A DNA stretch of 64,000 nt from positions 26,172,001 to 26,236,000 of the forward strand of contig CP136893.1 of assembly GCA_034359265.1 (NCBI GenBank). Direction: 5' to 3'. A program made the translations under genes and the position numbers. Shown in pieces: positions 1 through 11,253 of this stretch (its first letter is position 1; every line of letters begins with the position of its first letter). The notes under the pieces were generated by a model that did no database searches, was not told where the DNA came from, and saw nothing but the letters and a program-made list of their open reading frames with translations. Origin of the DNA: Canna indica (lineage: Eukaryota > Streptophyta > Magnoliopsida > Zingiberales > Cannaceae).

Positions 1-475
1 GCGGGCTGCCCCCTGGCTACTGCCGCCCCTCCCTCTATCCGACAGAGCCGGATCTTCCTCATCCCGTCGCCACTCCAATGCCGCCGATGAACGAACAAAT
101 AAGAACGACGAAAACAACGGAGACATAAACAACGCAGAAGAAGAAGACTCCTACCTCAAAACTCCTCCAAACTCCGGTCTTCACCGGAGTCTTCTCACTG
201 CCGACGCCTCACTACGGCCACTGCAATTCCCTATCCGCCGTCGCTGCTGCTACAGGGTTCGGGAGAGAGAGAAAATAATTAGAGAGGGATTAGGGTTAAT
301 TAAATAGGATTAAGCACTTTTGCGAAAAGACCCTCTAATTAAAAATTACAATTAGGTCCTCCATTTTCAGGCTATAACAAGCATGGTAAAGCATTAAGTA
401 AAATTGACAAAGAATATATCATCACATTTCAAAATTTAAGGAGAAGGGTCTAAGGATGGTTACTATCCTACCTTT
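1..475 (-). repeat. Unassigned LTR-like or UTR-like sequence
   Basis: No gene seen. The first 250 bases are rich in CCG/TCG triplets and run into an AT-rich stretch at about 270-420. On the minus strand a GAGGTAG motif near 150-160 resembles the donor site found in the leaders of the other LTRs here. At about 475 it runs into the next LTR piece. Identity is inferred only from style and position. Confidence 0.3.
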
Positions 476-1597
476 CCTCTAATTGTATGCATCAAGTTAG
501 TAACCTTCTATAGTTAGAGTTCTTCCTAAGTGTCATCATGTTTCTAATGTTGAGTACTCTAACCATGAATTCTACCTACAACAATCCACCATCTTCCTCC
601 CCTTGCTCGGCCGAGCCTTGAACATGGCATGCCTTGCTCGAACGAGCCTCATAGGGTAGGAATGAAAGGGAGGGACCAACCTCCACCCCAATACCTTGTC
701 TCCGACCTATCCTAATCAACTCATTGATCAAGACTCCCTTCCCCTATGCTCGGCCAAACCAAGATCATGAAGCTTTAAGTTACTTGACCGGGCCTATTAG
801 GCCATAGAGGGATATAAGGTTCAATCATCAAGTTCAACGACAACTACAAATACATCCTACATGAAATTGAGATCATCCGAGGGTTCTACATCCATCAAGG
901 GAATTGAGGAAAATTTTGGCATAATCTCTCCTATTTTCCCTTGATTCGGCAGCCCCTAAAATCGAGAATCCGTCAAGAAAATTTCGAAGATCCGACGAAC
1001 AATGAATCACACAATAATAGGAACATGAAATATCAAGATTCGACAGAAAACTCGTGAGAAATCGATATCTAGCAGTCATAGGGGTTCGGCTACCCACCTC
1101 CCCCAATCCAACGAAATCAACCACTCACCTTGGTTCGAGGAAGAAGAAGGATCGGACGCTCACGATCTCGACTCTTCCGACGACGACTCGATCTCCGACA
1201 CTTGGCCAAGACCTCTCTTCCCTTGCTTCCCCCTTCTCCCTTGCTCGGCTTTGTGCAGCTCCTCAATGAGCCGCACAGGCCAATGATGAGGGATTTTATT
1301 CCCTCATCTCCCCTGCCATACTTGCCCCCTCTCACAACTTAAACTTGACTCGACTCAGTCCGTGTCCGAGTCCGACTTGGTTTTCGACTCCATCCGCCAC
1401 ACAAGTCGATCTTAACTCAACTAAGGTATCAACACATTAAAGGAAAAAGTCATTGCCCAATTAATTGCATACATCATTAGTCGAGTCATATCTTTTAATC
1501 GAGGAGATCATGAGGCTCGACTCGACTAACCCCGGGTCTGGCGCGCTGCACCAAAATAGATTTTTATATTAGGAAAAAAAAATTCCGGATCTTACAG
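476..1597 (-). mobile_element. Ty3/Gypsy-type LTR fragment, minus strand (TGTAAGAyCCGG family)
   Basis: Read on the minus strand from 1597, the sequence starts TGTAAGATCCGG and follows, with many differences, the plus-strand LTR that starts at 36334. Shared landmarks are the GCGC..GGGTTAGTCG block, the repeated GACTCGA words, the leader with its splice-donor-like site, and the AACATGATGACACTTAGG stretch near 530-550. There is no internal coding domain next to it, so it is a solo or broken LTR. Confident as an LTR-family relative, less so for the exact inner end. Confidence 0.6.
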
Positions 1598-2314
1598 CGC
1601 CGTTGTATGCCGCCGCAATGCCCGCTGTATGTCGTCGCAACGCCCGCGCTTGCGCCAACCAAGGCAGGCTGCATAGTAAGGGGAAAAAGTAAAAAAAAGA
1701 ATATATTATTCCAAAAGAGGTAATGAAGATGGTTCAATCAAGAAACAATCAATCCGACTTCCGATCCGATACGAGAAAATGCGTTAAAAAATCGACGAAA
1801 AACTCCGAGACATGAGAACAACAACGTGAATCAAGAATGGGAGGAAAAAATATCTAAATTCACTCACCGGACGGAGAGAAAACGGAAGGAAAAAGCGTGC
1901 AGGCTTCTCGATCGACACCGACTCAGCCATGCCCTCTCTCTCCTCTCTCCTTTGCCTCGGGTGGCGTGCGGCTAAAACCCCTGGCCGCACACCCCCAGGG
2001 CCTAATTTATAGACACTAGTTGGATTCAAATTACCAAAATATCCTTACCTAAGCTATCCAACTTAAACAACTCATAACTCACTCGTTCTAACTCTGATTC
2101 GAGATCCGATTGCCCCGCTAAATTCACCTCGAAACCCTCTATCATCCTAGCATGCTAAACCAAATAGATAAGTCAAATAAAATTTTCCTCGTTTTTCTAC
2201 ATTAAATATTTACCCTAGTCTAATCCCGAAATTTCCCGCCAATCCACACTAACTAAGGCCTACGATCTCCCGTTTAAGAATAAAATATTAATATTAATAT
2301 TTTTGGGCATTACA
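1598..2314 (-). mobile_element. LTR fragment, minus strand (TGTAATrCCC family)
   Basis: On the minus strand from 2314 it starts TGTAATGCCC. It matches the LTR at 16063 through the GGATTGGCGGGAA block, the TAGCATGCTAG block and the GTGAGTG leader region. It stops at about 1740-1600, where the other copies carry the TAA microsatellite. The left part was probably cut off by the neighbouring LTR that ends at 1597. Confidence 0.65.
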
Positions 2315-2919
2315 TTTAACCTAACCTAATCCAAAATCAATTTATTTTTTAAAAATCAATTTTGATGAATTAATTCAAACTGAAAAGGACCTTATCCAAC
2401 TCAAAGTTAATTAGAAATAAAGGACCTTATCCCTTAAAAGAACATTAAAAATTCATACAATACCAAGAACATATAAACTAATAAAGATTCAAAAAACAAC
2501 TTTTTGAGCTTTGCAGAACACTACTTTATAACACCATCCAACAGAATGTGACGTTTTGATATGAGACTAGCCTAATGAGTGAGGCCTACTATTTACTTAT
2601 GTTTCAAACATCATATTGAGAATTTGTGTTGCATAAATTGTAGTTTACCAAGATAGTCATCTCTCACCCGTAGCACAAGAACATCCCGATGGTATATATA
2701 ATTAGATCGAGTCAAATTGTTCAAATCATTGACACTATGAAAAAATAAATATATTGCCAGATGACGGTCTTCTCCAAACCTGCCGGCAAGAATCCTTCAC
2801 CAACCAAAAAGCTCTTAGTTTATAGTGTTTCTGTATTCTATTTGTGTTGGAAGATTTCGAGCTCCAATCATTAGCGGTGGGAGGAGCCAATGATCTCTCC
2901 CTGTCGTGACAAATTCTAG
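2315..2919. other. Intergenic, downstream of PGPS1
   Basis: AT-rich, no convincing coding sequence. It includes the 3' flank and probably the 3' UTR of the minus-strand PGPS1 gene. I could not single out a polyadenylation signal. Confidence 0.5.
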
Positions 2920-5900
2920 CTACATCAGCATGAATCTCCATATATTTTTCATGTATACCGCTAATGACCAAACAGCAAGGCCAGCAGAAATGTAGAGTAA
3001 AGCTACACCAGAAGCAACTATCATGTCTATCCCAGTGAGACTGCACAACAAAGGAATGACTTTAAGAACTAATCCCTAACTATGATAGTGGATAATACTT
3101 GAAGAATGAAAAGTCATAGGATAAGACCTGGAGTCTCTAGTTGCAAGCAGTATGGTAAGCGCGATCATCTGTGTTGCTGTCTTCCACTTCCCCAGTTTAT
3201 TTACTGCTACAGCCTGCCATCAACGGTTACAGAAGAACATCAGAATTCTCTACATCAGATGGTTAAAATAGATGATTGATGGAAGCAACCTCAAGAACTT
3301 TACTATCTTTAGATGCAGCCCATTCTCTAACTGCCGACATTGTGATCTGCAAAGTGAACAATTGTATTAGCTGCTTCAATGCAAACATGACTCCAGAAGG
3401 ATCAAAAGTCAACAAGATTACCAAACACATGATCAAGTAAACCTATGTCAGGCTATCCACGTGAATAAAATCATCTATTAAAGTTTTCATTCTTCAGGAA
3501 TTTCCCAAAACCAGATTTTGGGAGAGGGAAATTTCCAAATCCGGATTTTGAGGGTCAAAATTCCCAAAACCGAAATCTAGTGGATTTGATATCCATTTTA
3601 CCCCTGGCCAAAGTCTCTAATCAGTTAGAAACTTTGGTTAAAAATTTTAAAAATATATATAATTTTAATTTATAAAAAAAATTATAATAAAACTGAGGTG
3701 TTAGAGTTCAAAAATATATTATCAAACTCTTTAATTCATTAGAGACTTTGGCGCAAAGTCTATATAACTAAATTTAAATTAAAAATAGTGAAATATTTTG
3801 ATGAAAAATATTTTTTTAAACCACTACACATCTTTTGTATTTTAAAAAAGATATTTCATTAACTAAAATTATTTTTTTTGAATTATAAAACTATTATAGA
3901 CTTTGGGCGAAAGTCTCTAATACATTAGAGACATTCACCCAAAGTCTATAAAATTAAATTTAAAATAAAAATATTGAAATATTTTTTGTCCAAAATATTT
4001 TGATAGATTCTAGCACATCTTTTATATCACATATATATTTTTTATGAATTAAATTTTATTTTTTATAATTAAAAAATTATTATAAATAAAAATCTCTAAC
4101 TCACTCGAGACTTTTGTGCAAAGTCTATAATAGCTTCATATTTTTTTTTAAAAAAAAAAATTGAATCCATGAAATAATATTTTAATGATACAAAAGATGT
4201 ACTATGATCCAGAAAAATATTTTACATCAAAATATTTCATAATTTTTAATTTAAATTTAAATTTATAAACCTTTTGCAAAAGTCTTTAATGCATTATAGA
4301 GTTTGAAAATATATTTTTTATACTCTAATATCTCATTTTTATCATAAAAAATATTTTATATATTTAAATTATTTTTTATATTTTTTATATTTTTTATATA
4401 TTTTTTATATTATATATATATTTATATTTATATATTTTTTTAATTTTTTACCAAAGTCTATGACTAGTTAGAGACTTTGGACCAGGAGTAAAATAGGTAT
4501 CCATTCTACTAGGTTCCGATTTTGGAAATTTTGATTCCCAAAATCCGGATTTGAAAATTTCCCTCCCCCAAAATCCAATTTTGGGAAATTGCGGTTCATT
4601 CTTTATTACAACAAAGATACAATGAGTGTTTTTAGCTTGATTTCTTCTATTCTTATAAAATTGAAGAACTCTATGTTCCGTCAAATAGCATAAAGATTAT
4701 AGACTTCTCATTCATAAATATTTCAAATAACAAGAAACCTTTTTTTTTCTTTGGAAAGCATAATGTTTTTCTCTTTGGAAAGCATAACTAAATAAAAAAA
4801 CGAAGATGCTATTAGCTTGCTGTGAGACATGAAATATTAATATGAGCCACAATGACATACTTAAACAAATGCTGAAATAAATAGGCATAACAATATGTAT
4901 TTAAATGTCAGATCAAATACATGCATATATTCCCATAGGAAACTGGAGCATGGTCAGTCATATGAATATACCATTAAACATTGTCTTTTCTTTTACATTT
5001 TTCTTTCAAGGAACTGCAACATATTGATAAAAACAAGTTTTGTTCCTTTTGGGCATTAAAAACAAAAATATTGCTAATGATTTAAAGTGAAGTCTATCAT
5101 TTTTCTCTTATGGAACAATGTCCAATTAAAAAAATAAGTTAAAGCATGGCAGTATGTGAAGATGATAATTAACGGCCACATGAAGGATAATGTTTATAAA
5201 ACTCACAGTAAAAACGCATATGATGCTATCACAATAATTAACTCAGTAAAGAAGGAGAGAAATGACTAAAGAATAACAGATAGAACAAGGAACAATATCA
5301 GATTTTGTTTATCACCTCTCTGCCAATAATTGCAATTGAAGGTATTGTCAAAAGCCATGGTACTTCTCCAAATGTAGCAACTTCCAAGGGTTTAGTACAC
5401 AACAGCACTAGTGTGGCAGCTACCATAAGCTGCATTAAACCAGTAAGCATTCAAATGATTAAACCATCAAAGGGTGTTATATGAATAGTGTGGACAGTTA
5501 GTAATCAATCGGCAGAGAAGAAAGCAAAATGGAAGGAAAAAACTCTTATGAAGGAAATAGGAAACCTTGTCAGCCACAGGATCCAAAAATGCCCCGAAAG
5601 CTGTTCCCAGATGCTTCTATAGTGTGAATAATTTGCAAACACAGGTTTGATTAATAGATGAAATAGACATGCCATAAACTGAGTTGTTAAGTGAATTAGG
5701 TCATAAACCTTTCGAGCAATATAACCATCAAGCCAGTCTGTAATTGCTGCAGAGATGAAGATGCTTGTCGTAGCAGTTGTCGCCCACCATCCATTCATGT
5801 AATAAGCTAGTCAAGCAATGAACATTTTAAATAAACAAAGAAAATGTGAAATTTAGAGGAAGATCTAGAATGCTCAATCGACTATGAATAACACATCTGA

Positions 5901-7574
5901 ACGTGTAAGACTATCATTCATGGGTCAAGTTCTCTTGAGAAGAAGTTCTAAAGAGTATATTCGAACTAACATAAAAATCACCATTACATTCAGGTCGAAC
6001 CTTCAATATTCTAAGGTGCCAAAAGAAATGTTTGATCCAGACAACAAATGGTCTATAATTGAATGAGTATTAAAAATTCAAAAAAAAAAAAGAAAGAAAA
6101 ATTGGAAAACATGAGAATAAAAAATATTTTCCCCTATATTTTGCAATAACAGAAACTACCAGCACTAACAATAACATGACCACTTTTCCAACTTTTCTAG
6201 CAATTGTATATATACTTTCCATTCATTTAAGTTATGTTGAGGGAAATGTTGAGTCCCTTAGATGGATTCTTGTTGTCTACAAATCAAGTCGAACCTTCAA
6301 TATTCTAAGGTGTCAAAAGAAATGTTTGATCCAGAATTCCAGACAACAAATGGTCTATAATTGGATGAGTATTAAAAATTCAAAGAAAGAAAGAAAAATT
6401 GGAAAACATGAGAATAAAAGATACTTACCCCTATATTTTGCAATAACAGAAACTACCAGCACTAACAATAACATGACCACTTTTCCAACTTTTCTAACAA
6501 TTGTATATATACTTTCCATTCATTTAAGTTCTGTTGAGGAAAATGTCGAGTCCCTTGGATGGATTCTTATTGTCTACAAATCAAGTTTTGTTTGTTGCAC
6601 CTCTACCGCTCTTGTAGCTTTATTCTAGATTAACTAACCTCCATATTGTCTTCAATATATTCCTTTAATTTATAAAGAAGCAACCACCCTCTTTTCCACT
6701 ACAAGAATGAAATGGGAACACTAGTTTAGATGGAAGAGGACACCAGGGGCTATTCAGCCTCACTTGTCGGAATCCAACAAATTGGGCTGTTCAATAAAAT
6801 CATTAATAAAAATCAAGCTAGCAATAATCTGTTACAAAGTGAAGCTAATGGATGTCAATGGAAATTATCTACTTATCAGCATAATGGTTGCAGAGTTCAA
6901 ATAAAAGAACTGAATTCGATGACAGCAGCTGATGTAAAAAATCTATCATTTCAAAAGAGTTAGTGGTGTGTAAAAGCCATAACACACGAAACCAAATATT
7001 TATAATCAATGTTACAACAGAAAAGAATTTACGAAAACCTACTGCAAATAAGAAGCGGAACTGCGGCGACTCGCCCGAGGGTGAGAACAGTTGGCAGCGT
7101 GAGCAACATAGGAGGATCAGAGTCCTTCTGCTCTTGCTTCTGCCCAGGAGGGTGGTTCCCATCGGTATCGATGCCTCCTGCATCCGGCGGACCCACAACC
7201 TGCTCTCTATCTTTCTCGCTGCCCCCACGATCCGTTGCACTAAACGCCCAATTCCTCGCGCCGAAGGAGCCTCTGCCGAGGGGCGCCCTCCCAGATCCAG
7301 GCCTCATCCACCACGACCCGGCTCCAACCGGTCGCATCGAGCCGCAGTAAGCCATGTCACTAGTTAGGGCAACAAAGAGACGCCTCGGGGCAAAGTATCG
7401 GATTAAGGAGACGGTCGAAGTGGCGGCACGGACGAATTCTGGAGGCGACTTGTCGTGGTGCTGTTGGCGCTTTCTTCCATGGTAAAAGGGCGAGGGAGGG
7501 GGGCGGTGGTGGTGGCAGGAGGGGAAGGAGACGGCGGCCTTGAGGGAGGTTGGGGAAGGGAAGGACGGGGGCAT
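2920..7574 (-). CDS. PGPS1: Phosphatidylglycerophosphate synthase (CDP-diacylglycerol--glycerol-3-phosphate 3-phosphatidyltransferase), seven exons
   Basis: The enzyme joins CDP-diacylglycerol and glycerol-3-phosphate to make PG-phosphate, the committed step to phosphatidylglycerol in plastids and cardiolipin in mitochondria. Exons on the minus strand are 7574-7043, 5806-5709, 5616-5566, 5429-5316, 3346-3290, 3213-3128 and 3040-2920. All have GT/AG borders and the sum is 1059 nt, giving 352 residues and a stop with no break. The CDP-alcohol phosphatidyltransferase motif is complete: D201, D204-G205, A208-R209, G218, D222, D226. It follows the conserved LTLPTVLTLGRV block (158-169). Hydrophobic segments follow to the C terminus. 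Residues 1-150 are low-complexity and Ser/Pro/Arg-rich like a transit peptide. A second in-frame Met at 7355 would give 279 residues, nearer my recollection of the family's length, so the true start is open. Intron 1 holds a tandem duplication and intron 4 a Mutator-like element; neither touches a splice site. Confidence 0.93.
3495..4594. mobile_element. Mutator-like foldback MITE in PGPS1 intron 4
   Basis: The 1100-bp element is flanked by a perfect 9-bp direct repeat TTCATTCTT at 3486-3494 and 4595-4603. Its ends are imperfect inverted repeats of about 140 bp: CAGGAATTTCCCAAAA on the left and, reverse-complemented, CCGCAATTTCCCAAAA on the right. Both arms share the CCGGATTTT and CAAAGTCTCTAA blocks. 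The inside is over 80% AT and repeats the AGAGACTTTG.GCAAAGTCTnTAA palindrome. A 9-bp target duplication with long TIRs fits a non-autonomous MULE. There is no coding capacity. A fragment of the same family lies at 59120-59257. Confidence 0.88.
5995..6585. repeat. 294-bp tandem duplication in PGPS1 intron 1
   Basis: Copy 1 is 5995-6288 and copy 2 is 6289-6585. Both run from TCGAACCTTCAATATTCTAAGG to CTACAAATCAAG. They differ at a modest number of sites, including an AATTCC insertion and poly-A length, so the duplication is fairly recent. It lies inside the 1.2-kb first intron, away from splice borders. Open frames across it are by-products of the duplication. Confidence 0.93.
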
Positions 7575-8153
7575 GGAACTATTGGAAGACGGAAAGGACG
7601 AGAATAATAGATAATAATATTACAAGGATCGTCGTTAGAAAGAAGAAGAAATGCAATGCCGGATTAGACCCGGGCAATAGCTTCCGGGTCGGAGATATCG
7701 GGCAGGGCAGCTTAGCTCGGCTTGGCCGATAAAAGTTTGGGCCGGAACCCAGAGCTTGGCACAGCACAAACAATAATAGGTAGTGTCGGCTTGGTCGGTT
7801 AACAAAAATTTAAAATCGTGCTATTGAGGCCCGAATTGTACTTTCGAAATTGAGCTATTAGGCCCAAATCGGGTTATTGAGCCAATTTGGGCCTAATAGC
7901 CCGATATTCCATAATGAATAAAAAAATTCTTATCAAGCTAAGCCAAGCCTACATTGCCCAGGCAGATATTTGTTCAAGCGTTATCGAGCTACCCCAATAA
8001 TGGCCCAAGCATGGTAAGAATCGACCGGAGCCCAATTTTTTCGTGTCAGGCTGGTGGGGAGGGGGGGCGATAATTGTCAGGTCTATGTCGGATAGTGAGT
8101 GAGGGAGCGAATCCGAAAGGGAGAACTAGAGAAGCAACGATGGATTATAAAAT
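7575..8153. other. PGPS1 upstream region with GGCCC/CCGGG-rich repeat remnants
   Basis: It contains the presumed promoter and 5' UTR of PGPS1 (minus strand, about 7575-7660). Then comes repetitive text with words such as GGCCCAAAT and GGCTTGG at 7660-8030, which looks like a decayed hAT-type MITE. I found no clear terminal repeats or target duplication, and no gene. Confidence 0.4.
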
Positions 8154-8624
8154 CACTATTCAAAAAATGGCTTTTTGCGACGGCTCATTTGCAACAGCAC
8201 AGGATGCGGTCGCAGATGCAATGGGTCTGTGACCGCAGTACATTGGGGTCGCGGACTAGCCTGGATTGCGACGACATTGCGACCGTCTTGAGTGCCGTTG
8301 CAAAAATAGTGACGACACTGCGATCGTCTCGAGTGCCGTTGCAATATGGCGACGATTTGACGACCATTTGCGACCGTAGTGTTACGATCGCTTATTTGCC
8401 ACTGTTAAGGCTGTCGCAAAATATTAATTAAATTCTCCTCCCAATCCCCTGCTCGATCTCTGCCGTCGCACGCCGACCGTTGTTCGTTGGTCACCACCCG
8501 CTGCTCGTCGCCCGTTGCAAGCAAGGCACCCGTCGAACCCTAGCGGACGGCATTCTCCTCCTCCTCTCTCTCTCTCTCTCACCCACTTTTTCCCTCCTCC
8601 CAGCGAGGCTACCAGCGCCGGCCG

Positions 8625-8957
8625 TTGCGGAAGAACATCTTGGCTGTGTTCGAGCGGTTCACTGAGCGGGCCATCCATGTTGTCGTCTTGTCGCAGCGCG
8701 AGGCCAGGGCTTTAGGTGAGCTGGTGGTCTTCAACCGGCACCTCCTCCTCGGCCTCGTCGCGGAGAACCGCTCCCCCGGTGGATTCCTCGGCTCCGTCAT
8801 CACAATCAACCGCGCCAAGGAGGTTGTCCGCACCAGTTGGACCAAGGGGGCGGGACCGAGCAGACGCCGCAAGCGGGTGTTCGAGCACTTAGTCATCGGC
8901 CTCCTCAACGGCGATGACGGCAGCGCCGCGCTGGTGCTCAGGAGGTATAATAACTAG
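8625..8957 (+). pseudogene. ClpD/ERD1-like Clp N-domain fragment
   Basis: The open frame encodes AVFERFTERAI, SQREARALG, HLLLGLVAE and GFLGS.ITI in the order of the Clp N-terminal repeat domain. It then jumps to RVFEHLVIGLL.GDDGSAALVLRR, the end of the second repeat. ClpD (ERD1) is a plastid-stroma Hsp100 chaperone that feeds substrates to the Clp protease. Only about 100 residues remain. The first codon of the frame is TTG, the stretch between the two repeats is shortened, and no ATPase domain follows. The sequence is closer to ClpD than to ClpC because of GFLGS and DDGSA. It sits inside a CACTA element and is very probably a captured, non-functional copy. Confidence 0.78.
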
Positions 8958-9029
8958 TCATCGGCCTCTCTCTCTCTCTCTCTCTTATGCGGCTAAGGTT
9001 TTGGACAAAACCCTAGCCGATGACTCGGG

Positions 9030-9137
9030 GTTCCGGAGCTCGTCGTCATCGCGGGCATCGCCACGCTCATCTTCGGCCCGAAGAAACTCCCCGAGATCGG
9101 CAGGGGCATCGGCAAGACTGTCAAGAGCTTTCAACAG
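9030..9137 (+). pseudogene. Tha4/TatA-like exon fragment (thylakoid twin-arginine translocase subunit)
   Basis: The 36 codons read VPELVVIAGIATLIFGPKKL then PEIGRGIGKTVKSFQQ. This is the signature of TatA/Tha4: a single membrane helix, the FGPKxLPEIGR hinge and the start of the amphipathic helix. Tha4 forms the translocation assembly of the delta-pH/Tat path in thylakoids. The match ends exactly at CAG|GTTTGC, a normal donor site, so a genomic exon edge was captured. The transit-peptide exon and the C-terminal exon are not seen within 2 kb. It lies 73 bp after the ClpD-like fragment. Confidence 0.82.
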
Positions 9138-11017
9138 GTTTGCTGCAGTAGTGCTTGTTAAAATTTTCGAAGCAATTGAACCGTTTAATAGCTGATAATT
9201 TGTTGAAATTTTGGTTGGTGTAATTTTCCTTCTCCATTTATCAAGCTGATTTAAATTGCTCAAATTCATTCTTTGCTGGGATCTGCGACCATAATATAAG
9301 CTTGTCCATGACGTAGACTGTACCCTTTGCTTCCTAGTTGCAGTGCCAAGACTCACTTAAGTTTATCACTGGTTACCTTCAGTATTTTCCTGCAGACTAG
9401 TTTAGCTTTATTATTGAATACAGTCATTATCTTGGTCTCCAAAAGATATATATTTAGAATGCCTTGGTGAGATAACCTTTTTGTTTTTGAGTGCTTCCTA
9501 CGTTATTGAATGGTTCTTCCAACCCTTGTGTTGGTGAATTTGAGAATAAGTAGTGTTGGTCATATTGATTCCAAAATTGACAATGATCTTTTCTCAATTC
9601 TCCAATGGCATATTCATATTGAACTTTACCTTGTTCTTTGTAGAGAACTTCACTGTAATTGCTACTACAGACACATAATTTACACACAAATCTGTGGTAA
9701 ACTAGTCATTTCTTGCCTGTCATAAAGGTCTACTAAATGCAGATGAGCTTTGTAATTAAGAATAATAGTTTTGATGGCTTGCCTTGGAGATCTTATTGCT
9801 ATAGCCCTGGCTCCCTGCCATAGGGTGAAATCTGCTCTCTCCGTAGAGATTGGCGTTAAGTACTAACATGTACTGTAATGGTTTGGCGGAAGCCATTTAC
9901 TCCGTTAGGTTGGTTGGATTAAACTTCCTAAAACACATATCCTATGTTTTTCAAATAGAAATCTAAATATTCTTACCCATTTTTTATTTTCTGAGTTTAA
10001 TTTACAATGTGGGCCAAATTCTCTATGTACAGTATACCATTTTGTTGCCAGGGTTTATCAGTTAACCATGTGCATTAAGCATATTGCTTTTCGTTGTTTG
10101 TTTCTTATAAGCATATTTCAATTTTGGTAAACTGTAAATGCCAATTATTAGCTTAATTTGAGAGGTATTAGCAAATTTGATTTGGTGTGTACTTTATATG
10201 CAATTATTTTTGTTTAACACTGATTAGTGGAATGAAGTCATGAACCGTGAACGGTGTATGTTCAGTAATATTGCTATACGACTACAGTGTTTTGTTTTAG
10301 TATTGAATTTTTAGTTTACGTTATATATTGAATGAGCAGTGTTCAATATTCAGTACTATATGTTTTAATATGGAATGTTTAGTTCAATTATATTGAATGA
10401 GCAATTCAATAAAAATGATATGTGATTGCTATATATGTATAGTATGTTTTTAGCAAAATATATTGAGTGCTTTGACATTATAAGACTGCACTGACTATTG
10501 CTATATATTGTTTTGGTTACTTCATGATATTGATGCTTCCAATTTTAATGTTGAATCGTAATTAGCTGAGTTATCTTAATGTTGGATCAGTTCATAATAT
10601 AATTTGATCTAATCAAATATGCTCCAATTTTAATTTGATCAAGTGCTAGACAATTAACACTCATTCTTATAACTAGATTATTAGCTAAACTTATACAATG
10701 TTGGATCATAATCTTTTAAGTTTAGGTCATTTGTAAATTTCATAATTTTTTATTACTTTATAATTACTTCGCTCTAATTAATGCATAATTATGTTTTGCT
10801 TAGTTGAAGTTAACACTATTAGTACTTCATTCTACACTATTAATGCATAATTTGTCTGTATAATTTTAGAATTGAAATTGAAAAATAATATTATGATTCG
10901 CAAGTTGATAAAGTGACGCAAACTTATCGACCGTTGAATCATAATTTTTTTTACAATACCTTAAATCCGTTCGGAGATCGTATCGTTGACATCACTAATC
11001 AACATTTATATCTGTAG
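9138..11017. other. AT-rich intron-like filler inside the CACTA element
   Basis: No coding region is supported. Short open frames are incidental. Several runs resemble plant intron sequence (long T-rich stretches). The block ends in TTTATATCTGTAG just before ATG at 11018, which looks like an acceptor site. Confidence 0.45.
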
Positions 11018-11253
11018 ATGTCGCGTGCCCGTTCTAGGGTTCATTGCAAAGGCTAATCTCGGCCGCTGCCGTCGCCCGCAACAGCAGCATCACCACCACC
11101 AGCCATGGTAGATGCTGTACCACCGCCACCTACAACCATACCACCACCACCTGCACCAGCTGTGGTAGATGTTGTACCACCACCAGCTCGAGGTTGTCAT
11201 AGGCCACGTGGGCCGAATGAGGGGGGAGGTGACACACCTTCATCGTCCGACTA
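11018..11253 (+). pseudogene. CACTA ORF1-like N-terminal fragment (proline-rich)
   Basis: ATG at 11018 follows CTGTAG. A frame break occurs within 40 bp. Another frame then gives a proline-rich run (VPPPPTTIPPPP) and RGCHRPRGPNEGG before a stop. The RPRGPN block and the proline-rich lead are paralleled at 47883-48290, where they precede a recognisable CACTA ORF1 (Ptta/En/Spm-type) remnant. This supports En/Spm identity for the 8154 element. Function is lost. Confidence 0.5.

Noticed and set aside
5505..5798. Single-exon 97-residue protein with the TDWLDGYIARK motif
   Set aside because: It is PGPS1 exon 2 read through into the intron. The splice donor at 5708-5707 and the next exon at 5616 restore the full motif.
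7009..7367. Plus-strand frames overlapping PGPS1 exon 1
   Set aside because: Opposite-strand shadows of the GC-rich transit-peptide exon.
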